A stretch of 64,000 nucleotides of DNA from NCBI GenBank assembly GCA_022495995.1, contig JAFEMH010003615.1, positions 47,501 through 111,500 on the forward strand, read 5' to 3'. A model generated the notes under the pieces. The model made no database searches. It had not been told where the DNA came from and saw nothing but the letters and a program-made list of their open reading frames with translations. Every line of letters begins with the position of its first letter. The first letter of the stretch is position 1. Below, piece by piece: positions 57,088 through 64,000 of this stretch. The stretch is from Adenophora triphylla var. japonica. Its lineage: Eukaryota; Streptophyta; Magnoliopsida; Asterales; Campanulaceae. The position numbers and the translations under genes are program-made.

Positions 57088-57947
57088 AAAATATCTATTA
57101 TTATAAGTATAACTAGATTGACTCCCGTGCGATACACGGGGCATTATTATTTAAAAGACAAAAATTAAAATAAAATAAATCAAGAACTCAATTAATTTAT
57201 ACATTATGAAATACTTTCTTAAAGACTACATTGTCAGTACATAAAAATTAGAAAAGAATAAAATAAAAAAAAAATTATAAGGAATATGCATTTCTCTATA
57301 TACAATTCTGTAGTATGTTATCAATTTAAAAAAATAAATAAAACACACGAACTTGTTATTCAAATAAGAAATAAGTTATTGAAATCTGATAAAAAAATGT
57401 TAAGATTGAAAATCTAGTAAAAAGAAATGTGATATTTTATTTCTTTTTGATAAAGAGAATTTTTTAAATAAAAACAAAAGTTTTGGTCATACCAATAGGA
57501 TAGTACAGTTATCTAATAAAAATTAATGTCATTCTTTTTCAAATGGAAACTTTCAATTAACTCATGGTCGTACATCTAAAAAATGATGTCATAATTATTT
57601 ACATTAACTAATTATGAACATAATTATGATTTTTATTTTCTATTTCACTTATTTAATTTTTAGAAGGAAAATAAAAGTACTAACAATTTCGTTAAATGAA
57701 AAAAAATCCCCTAATCCCCCACTTCCTTATCAAAACCAACTCACTTATTCATCTCCCTCATTGTATAACCAAGACAACTCATTTTAATTTGGTTTTTTTT
57801 TAATGTGGGATAAAGGCCAAGGCAAGGCCATGGCATATTTCCCACATCGAAAGAAAACGAATCAAAAATAGCTTTGGGCTTGGTATATAATGAAGCTTCA
57901 AGTTAAAAGGAGGTGTAATTATATTTATATACATATATAATTATGAA
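57088..57947. other. AT-rich DNA with a possible Helitron-like end
   Basis: The 3' LTR of the outer copia element breaks at about 57087. Near 57110 ACTAGATTGACTCCCGTGCG with GATACACGGGG forms a small hairpin of the type seen near some plant Helitron ends, but no partner was found. The rest is AT-rich and gene-free. A CCCACATCGAAAG motif near 57851 resembles LTR promoter DNA. Confidence 0.35.
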
Positions 57948-58605
57948 TGATGCTGCAGGAATTGTGCTTATCAATCTTTCTCCACGTGGCAGGACGAATC
58001 ACCTGGCTCCTTGACCTGAAATCAGAACCCACGACTAGCCGGATGTGTCTCCGGCGAAGACGCTCGGGCGTGAGAGTAAGATCACAGTTGTATATAGCAC
58101 AAAATGTATTGAATACTGAATTCCAATAACAAAATGGCAGTTACCTTTGCACCGTTGGTAGTGATGAGGTATTTATAGTTGATGTAGGTGATTTAATGAC
58201 ATGGCTACATGAGCTCCGAGATTGTAGGAACAGTTACATGTGGTGTGAACGTGTCCTGTAATGGTCCCTGATTTGTAGGGAAGCAGTTATGGTAAGACTT
58301 GACCCACGTGCGTCTATCTCAGTTAGCTCGACGTTTGCTATTTAGGTCGAGGTCGCCATTTGTGGAATGATCGACACGGCGGCGGGTAGAGCATGGTTCG
58401 TACCCGAATTATAATACGGATCATGAGGTCGGACTAAGTTAAGTCGGGACACAGTAGGTCGGACCATGGACTTAGTCGGCCCGATATTTGAGATGGGCCT
58501 TGGGCCTTGTTCGATTGGATCGGTCTCATTGAGAATGTGGGAGCCAATGCTATCTGTGATTGGGCTTTACTTGCTGGGCCCAACTCGACACTTTTGGTGT
58601 GTTCA
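57948..58605 (-). mobile_element. Probable 3' LTR of a minus-strand Tat-type Ty3/gypsy element
   Basis: TGATGCTGCAGGAATTGTGC at the left and GGTGTGTTCA at the right, followed by a pyrimidine tract (GTGGCCCCCAACTTT) that is a polypurine tract on the minus strand. The arrangement matches 28054-28749. The 5' LTR would lie beyond the right edge, so the boundaries cannot be checked against a partner. Confidence 0.6.
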
Positions 58606-58699
58606 GTGGCCCCCAACTTTCGAGTGGACTTTGTCGACTTGGAAGTTAAGAAGATTTTTGGATGTGAATTATTTTACCCGCAGGTCGCTACCAATTTTT

Positions 58700-59226
58700 T
58701 GAAGTAGGTCGACCACAATGACGTGGCATAATCACGGGACGTTGGCGATGAACGGTTAGATCGGAACGAGCGCCGTTTTTGCCATAATGATTATATTTTT
58801 GACGTTTGAGAGTCCGCCTAGGAAACTGTTTCCGCCATTAATTAGGAAAATTAAATTCAAATTTCCCTTTGCCCTTTCCAATTCAGGAAGCTATAAATTC
58901 GAGAGTCCTTCCCCATTTACAACTTTCGCCATCTCTGATTCCTTGAATTCCGGCGTGAATAGCGAAAAAGGCAATCGGATAAATCAAAGCTTTCATCTCC
59001 GTCTGTAAACCCCTCTTCGAACGAGCTAATTTAAGGTACTCCTTTTGTCTCTCAAAACTAGGGTTTCATTTCCATAATTTCTTCAATTTCGCCATGGCTA
59101 AGACCTTTAGTGCTTGAACCGGAGCTTGGTATGGAGTCTTTGTAAAGTTAGCAAGTAGGGTTTATAAACATTTGAACGGAGAGTGGAGGAGATGACCATG
59201 GAGGAGTGTACTTCAATTTTAGCCCG
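58700..59226 (+). promoter_or_regulatory. Promoter and leader of the antisense ORF
   Basis: A CTATAAATTCGAG TATA-like box near 58890 lies about 340 bp before the first in-frame ATG (59227). Pyrimidine-rich CTTTCATCTCCGTCTGTAAA follows. The equivalent part of the 28-kb remnant has similar layout. Short upstream ATGs (for example 59094) open tiny frames. Confidence 0.45.
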
Positions 59227-60504
59227 ATGAGGTTTGCATTTTTACCGAACCGACCTTGCACAGTGGGAGATAGTTTAGGTATCTTAGGAACGAACGACCC
59301 AAGAGTTGAGTCATTCCACCTCTTCCATGAACTTCTTGACCATATTGCCACATTCTACATTCAGGGTCCCAAGAAACCTTCCTTCCTTAGGAATAGAATT
59401 GGATTTCCGGGGGAATCTAGGTCGCCCCTTAGTTTATCGATTAGGTCTCCTGAGACTTCATGTAGAACTGATTCCCCTGTTTCCCCCTCTTCTTGTACAG
59501 ATATGGAGACTCAAGGAGAAGCCAATGCGTCGATCTCGTCAAGTCCCCGTATTGTTGACGCCTTCGAGGCCAATGTGGCGCCAGGCAGGAATGAAAGGGG
59601 TTATGTTCCTCAAGGGCCACTGAGAGGGAAGCAGAATTTTCCTTCTAGATTGTCGACCATTTATGACTTACGTGAGGTGGACGGGGAGGAGTTTGAGGTT
59701 ACCCTTTATAAGCGGGGTGACTTCTTCAAACAATTTGGGAAGACTTACAAGACTGATGCCACTAGGGTTGCCTTTTATTATGGCCAGTTCATTGCCGGCT
59801 TGAGATTTCCCTTGGACCCTTTTATTAACGAGTTCCTAGAGTGCGCCAATGCCCTGCCTATCCAACTGGGCGCCAATACTTGTAGAGTCTTGGTCTGCTT
59901 TGCAATGGTTTGCCGCTTCTTAGGTTATGAGCCTTGTATGAGGGTGTTCAGAGAGTTCTTTGTTGTGAAGTTCGACAAGAATGGCGGCATAAGTACTCCC
60001 TCTAAAGCAAATTCCCCCAAACTATTTATCAATTTGCCTAGCAAGGTCAGTGGCTGGAACTCCCATGTTGCAGTAGTGGAGAGTAGGTTAGGTTGGGAGT
60101 TCCCCCTACCAGGTGAGGATACCAAAACGGTAAGGGATGAAGACCAGTGGGAACCCCATTGGCATAGTGACCTGCGTGGGAAGTTGGTAGAGTTGGTTGC
60201 TCGTGTGCCCATCAGTTGGGAGGTTTTGGGAACCACGAAGAACAATTACATCCAAGCAGGAATGATGCTAGGGGATGATGATGTTGTGCCTTTAGTTCCC
60301 ATAGTCAGGTGCTTGAGGTATCCAAACTGGGTTACTCATGCTCACGCTAGGTTTGGGAAGATCTGCTCTCTCTGCCAAAAGAATAAGAACTACTGCAGAG
60401 ATAATGGGGAACATGTTGGTGGTAAGGATTTACTCGCCCCTTCCTTCTACTTGTGTGATAATTTCTTATGGGCGAGCTCCATCTTGTTTGGCATTTGTAT
60501 TTGA
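59227..60504 (+). CDS. Transposase_28-type (putative gypsy-type) antisense ORF protein
   Basis: 425 codons from ATG 59227. The central part (about residues 135-300) reads YDLREVDGEEFEV, GLRFPLDPFINEFLECANAL, PIQLGANTCRVLVCFAMVC and SKVSGWNSHVAVVE, the pattern of the plant domain called putative gypsy-type transposon (Transposase_28). Residues 1-130 are Ser/Pro-rich. It is on the strand opposite to the integrase at 63419-64000, and lies between pol and the LTR. Extra ORFs in that position, sense or antisense, are known from Ogre/Tat-lineage elements. Their role is unknown. The frame may continue by splicing into the next exon-like block. A GT at 60498 is a candidate donor. Not a host gene. Confidence 0.75.
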   Translation: MRFAFLPNRPCTVGDSLGILGTNDPRVESFHLFHELLDHIATFYIQGPKKPSFLRNRIGFPGESRSPLSLSIRSPETSCRTDSPVSPSSCTDMETQGEANASISSSPRIVDAFEANVAPGRNERGYVPQGPLRGKQNFPSRLSTIYDLREVDGEEFEVTLYKRGDFFKQFGKTYKTDATRVAFYYGQFIAGLRFPLDPFINEFLECANALPIQLGANTCRVLVCFAMVCRFLGYEPCMRVFREFFVVKFDKNGGISTPSKANSPKLFINLPSKVSGWNSHVAVVESRLGWEFPLPGEDTKTVRDEDQWEPHWHSDLRGKLVELVARVPISWEVLGTTKNNYIQAGMMLGDDDVVPLVPIVRCLRYPNWVTHAHARFGKICSLCQKNKNYCRDNGEHVGGKDLLAPSFYLCDNFLWASSILFGICI

Positions 60505-60672
60505 TCATTTAGTCGTCACTTACTGATCTCAGCGTAGAACTCGTACCTTGTATATGTGTAGCTTCCGTATTGAATTTCTTAGCTCGTTACTTATGTTGCT
60601 CGTATGTAGAACTCGTGGCTCGTACATAGAACTTATAATTATGATGTCGAGCTAATACTCTTCCTTTTTGAC

Positions 60673-62326
60673 TTGTGCGGTTTTGACCCCACCTTTCGGG
60701 AAGCCAATATGGGAAGAGCCGTTGATATCAGGAAGTCCAAGAAGAGCTATGGAGCAGCTAATGCCAGGGAGAACCGTGAGATAGAGGGGGTCAAGAGAAA
60801 TGATCTGCTGAAGCTGGTCGACCAGGATACCACCAAATTCATTCCTGCTGAGGAGAATTTGGAAGGATTGGATGAAGTCCCAGAAGGGGAAAATGTTGAG
60901 GGTGATGATGCCCAAGGTTCTGAAGAGGTCCACGTTCTTTGGTGTGGATGGGGTTGAGAAAAGTGTGGAGCCAGAGGAGGAAGTCGTCCGTACTAGGACT
61001 CGAGCTCAGGTTAGGTCCACAACCAAAACCAAGACTAAAGCTGTCTCCAAGAAGAAGTCCTATGTCATCGCTTTGGATGAAGAAGAGGAGGAAGATGACG
61101 ATGTCCCTCTGAGCAAGAAGATCAAGATTGGTCCCTCAGTAGTGAGCTCGGCATCTAATCAAGTCGATGCTAGTGAACCAATGGGGACTGAGACCAGAAG
61201 TCCGCATGCCTCCCTATTCAAGTTTCATATGACGAGCGATTCGGAATAGGGTTCTTTGAGCTAAGTGAGGTGCCTCCTTTGACCGGGATTAACGGCTTGG
61301 CTAGGGAGTATCCGGAGGCTGGAATATGGCCGGGTAGTCGTCGGGAGGAGGGCGATCGGGATCGATCGGAGAGTTTACTAATAAGCCGTTGACTCCGAAG
61401 CTTGTCGAGCTCGAGTTGGGTTGGCTTCCTCAGAGGTAACCCTTGAGCTTTTAATGTATTCATTCTTCTTGCCGTTTTCCTCTCCTTTCTTTTCATTTGA
61501 TCGACCCCTTGTATCAACTCGTTATTTCGAGTCCACTTGCCATGATTGATTTAGCCACCACTTATTGGAAGGCGGCGAGAGGAGCAGGAGAAGGCCAAGA
61601 CTATGTTGGCTCGTAAGAACGAGGAACTGGGGAAGCTGGAAGGTGATCAAGCTCAGTTGAAAGAGGACTATACAAAGTTGAAAGGAGAGTTTGACAAACT
61701 GAAGGAGGAGTACTCGGACTTGGATAACTCTTATGAAACTCTGAAACTTTTGAAGGATAATGAAATCAAATTGAAGGAGGAGGCTTGGAAGAGCTTAGGG
61801 GAGGCCAACAGTGAACTCGCCCGTCTTAAGGAGGAGAAAAAGAAGATGACGGCTGATCTTGAGCTGGCAAAGCAGCAGCTGGAGGAGGTTCCCGTCACCT
61901 TAGCCAAGAAACAGGAGGAACTGGATGCTGCTCGACAACAATGGGAGCTGGAACTCAACAATGCTGTGAAGGTGGCCAAAGATGAAGCTGTGAAAGCTTA
62001 CAAAGAGAGTGACGAGCTCCATGCTCATGTTACCAAGGAAGCCAGCGCCTTACGGGACGTAGGTCGAGCTCACATGGCTCGGCGTATTACGGTGGATCAC
62101 GCTACGATATCTCGGTTGAACAACTCGCTCAATGGGCTGCGAAGATCCCTATAATACGGCGGCTCGGCTGGGGCATAGCTTGGTGCCTTACAATGATAAT
62201 GACTTGGAGATTATAGCTAAAGATGACGCGGCCGCCGAAGTGAAGTTTGGACTCCTCCTCACTGTTGCTCGAGTTAATTACGGCACCATTTTAGCCGAGC
62301 TTGAAGAGCGACTCACCGGCCTTTGA
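60673..62326 (+). pseudogene. C-terminal part of the antisense ORF: acidic/Lys-rich linker and coiled coil, broken
   Basis: Three successive open blocks. 60673-60957 contains an acidic stretch ending in a stop. 60872-61249 has RTRTRAQVRSTTKTKTKA followed by DEEEEEDDD and LSKKIK, nuclear-localisation-like. 61603-62154 is a long heptad-rich coiled coil (LKEDYTKLKGEFDKLKEEY and on). The frame then continues out of phase at about 62140-62326 (ending ILAELEERLTGL). Frameshifts near 60930 and 62150 and a gap 61250-61600, possibly an intron with acceptor GAGGAGCAG at 61581, separate them. Together with 59227-60504 they look like one protein of about 900 residues, now decayed. Confidence 0.6.
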
Positions 62327-62809
62327 TGGTGATACTCCACAACACGGATTTTACGAGTCGGGTAAACCAATCGGCCCCAGCAGCGGGGAGGAAACCGTAG
62401 ATAAACAAGCGGCTACTAGTGGTCATGTTGAAGGCGATCCCAAAGATTAAATTTTGAAACTGTTGGTTGTGTAATGAACAAGTCCCAAACATTTCTTGTT
62501 TTTTGTCTTTATGAATACTTTGATGCCTTGGCCCTATTTTTTGGGAGGCATATTACTTTTGTAGTTTTAATTAAATAAGTCTTGGCCCACTTTGGGAGAC
62601 TTACTTATGTTTAATCGTAACTGACTTCTCTTTTTTGCATGTTGTATGCTTTTGATGTAAGTGTCGAGCTAGATGTGGTAGGGTAAATGAGTCATCTTAA
62701 GTTTAAGGTCGTCCTGACTTTATGATGCCTTGGTCGACCTCAGACTTGGTTAATTTTTGTGAATGAGATTGACTATAAATCTAATCTGTTCAAACTATTG
62801 AAGCTGACC
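62327..62809. other. Spacer between antisense ORF and tandem array
   Basis: No frame of note. The first part would be the 3' untranslated region of the antisense transcript. AATAAG-like motifs occur near 62573 and GAGCTAGATGTGG-like motifs precede the array. Confidence 0.5.
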
Positions 62810-63300
62810 AAGGGTCGAGCTAATTAGAACGAAGTCGATTAGGAATCGGGCTTGTTAAATAAACAAAGTTGATTAAGAATCGAGCTAATTAGAACAAACT
62901 GACTAAGAGTCGAGTTTGTTAGAACGAAGTCGACTAAGAGTCGGACTTGTTAAATGAACAAAGCTGATTAAGAATCGAGCTAATTAGAACAAACTGACTA
63001 AGAGTCGAGTTTGTTAGAACGAAGTCGACTAAGAGTCGGACTTGTTAAATGAACAAAGCTGATTAAGAATCGAGCTAATTAGAACAAACTGACTATGAGT
63101 CGAGTTTGTTAGGACGAAGTCGACTAAGAGTCGGACTTGTTAAATGAACAAAGCTGATTAAGAATCGAGCTAATTAGAACAAACTGACTAAGAGTCGAGT
63201 TTGTTAGAACGAAGTCGACTAAGAGTCGGACTTGTTAAATGAACAAAGGCGATTAAGAATCGAGCTTGTTAAAACGAAGCTGACTAAGAGTCGAGCTTGT
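62810..63300. repeat. 95-bp tandem array with three sub-units per period
   Basis: The block TAAATGAACAAAGCTGATTA recurs at exact 95-bp spacing (62856, 62951, 63046, 63141, 63236). Each period consists of three related units of about 31 bp: one ending ATCGAGCTAATTAG, one GTCGAGTTTGTTAG and one GTCGGACTTGTTAA. So it is a higher-order repeat. Five copies, nearly identical in the middle. It lies in the region between pol and the antisense ORFs of the Tat-type element. Confidence 0.95.
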
Positions 63301-63418
63301 TGGGGTTAGTGTAACACTATGTTTGATCGAATGAACTGCGCTTTTCATTGAAGTAGGGAACATGCTTACATCAATGTAAAACTAGAATTAACACAAGCTT
63401 GAAATTGGGAACTGAAAA

Positions 63419-64000
63419 CTAGAAGTAGTATCTGATGAGGTGAGTGGCGTGCCAAGGATGTTTCAACTCTTCACCATCAGGATGAGCAATCATGTAAGTC
63501 CCCTCTTTGACAACTCGAGTAACTATGAAGGGGCCTTCCCAGTTAGGAGATAACTTGTTCTGCTGGGTTCTTCTTCCCGTTGCCTCGATCTTTCTCAACA
63601 CATAATCTCCCACTTGGAATGACCTTGCCTTGACCTTCTTGTCGTGGTAGCTTTTAGTTCACTGCTTGTAGTTGACCATTCGGAGGTAAGTGTTTCTCGC
63701 TTCTCGTCGATCGAGATCCGGTTCGATCAATCTGTTGGTATCATTTTGCTCTTGATTGAAGAAAGTCACTCTAGCGGTGGGAAATGCGAGCTCGGCGGGT
63801 GCCATGGCCTCGACCCGTATGTGAGAGCAAAAGGGGTTTCCCAGTAGGCCCCACAGTGGTTGTACGAGCGCCCCGAAGAGCAGGGAGTTCGTCCCAACCA
63901 ATTGTTACGTCGACCTACGAGTCTGTCTTGAGCGAAGATAGAACAAGTTTATTTCTTTGCCTCGGCTTGCCCATTTCCTTGAGGATAGGCGACGAAGATT
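63419..64000 (-). pseudogene. Ty3/gypsy integrase C-terminal region (runs off right edge)
   Basis: Minus strand from the right edge: EAMAPAELAFPTARVTFF (about 63763-63816), DLDRREARNTYLRMVNYKQ, a TGA in place of an Arg codon (near 63659), then TKSYHDKKVKARSFQVGDYV, KLSPNWEGPFIV, and GEELKHPWHATHLIRYYF ending at 63419. This is the C-terminal tail of the Tat/Athila-type gypsy integrase without chromodomain. A frameshift near 63830 also breaks it. The rest of pol lies outside the window. Confidence 0.88.

Noticed and set aside
58434..58707. Short open frames inside the gypsy LTR
   Set aside because: They lie within a likely LTR, overlap each other on both strands and match nothing recognisable.
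59925..60245. 106-codon minus-strand frame
   Set aside because: Shadow of the Transposase_28-type ORF on the other strand.

Overview
The window is nuclear DNA from a plant, almost certainly a eudicot. It is AT-rich and holds spliced LRK10-like receptor kinases, a SDHAF4 gene, Ty1/copia and Ty3/gypsy (Tat-type) retrotransposons, MULEs, hAT elements, a tRNA-derived SINE and many Stowaway-type MITEs. I cannot name the species. Nothing bacterial or organellar was seen.

Layout. 1-4.4 kb: MITEs around an intact gene for the mitochondrial assembly factor SDHAF4 (3096-3446). 4.5-8.7 kb: a ruined RING-H2 (ATL21/22-like) receptor-type E3 ligase gene broken by two small transposons and abutting a decayed copia polymerase fragment. 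8.7-12.9 kb: low-complexity DNA, a degenerate AACTGTGAAC-type tandem array, and a hAT-like element (11302-12277) that carries a captured PPR-protein fragment.

12.97-45.90 kb is the core: a tandem segmental duplication, copy A 12968-28051 and copy B 29933-45900, separated by about 1.9 kb of a Tat-like retrotransposon. Each copy has a MULE with a second MULE nested in it, then two LRK10-like receptor kinase genes head to head (one minus, one plus) sharing about 0.5 kb of intergenic DNA, then a 108-bp tandem array split by a solo LTR, then more MITE and hAT DNA. In copy A the minus-strand kinase is a frameshifted pseudogene and the plus-strand kinase is intact but has a shortened ectodomain. In copy B both genes are open, and exon phases reconstruct full-length proteins of 672 and 746 residues. 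The plus-strand kinase in both copies has an in-frame duplication of its beta4-beta5-hinge segment, which is the most unusual protein feature here. After duplication, copy B gained a short LTR element (32194-34083), a palindromic LTR-end insertion (40755-40922) and MITEs, and lost about 1.7 kb. Copy A gained other MITEs and small deletions.

46.2-57.1 kb: a degenerate plus-strand copia element (46242-57087) with a younger, near-complete minus-strand copia element nested inside it (49964-56219). 57.9-64 kb: the 3' half of a minus-strand Tat-type Ty3/gypsy element: LTR, antisense extra ORFs (Transposase_28-type domain, then coiled coil), a 95-bp tandem array, and the integrase C-terminus running off the right edge.

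The only clearly host genes with open frames are SDHAF4, the copy-B kinase pair and the copy-A plus-strand kinase. All gene models come from reading frames, splice phases and comparison of the two copies. No database search was run.
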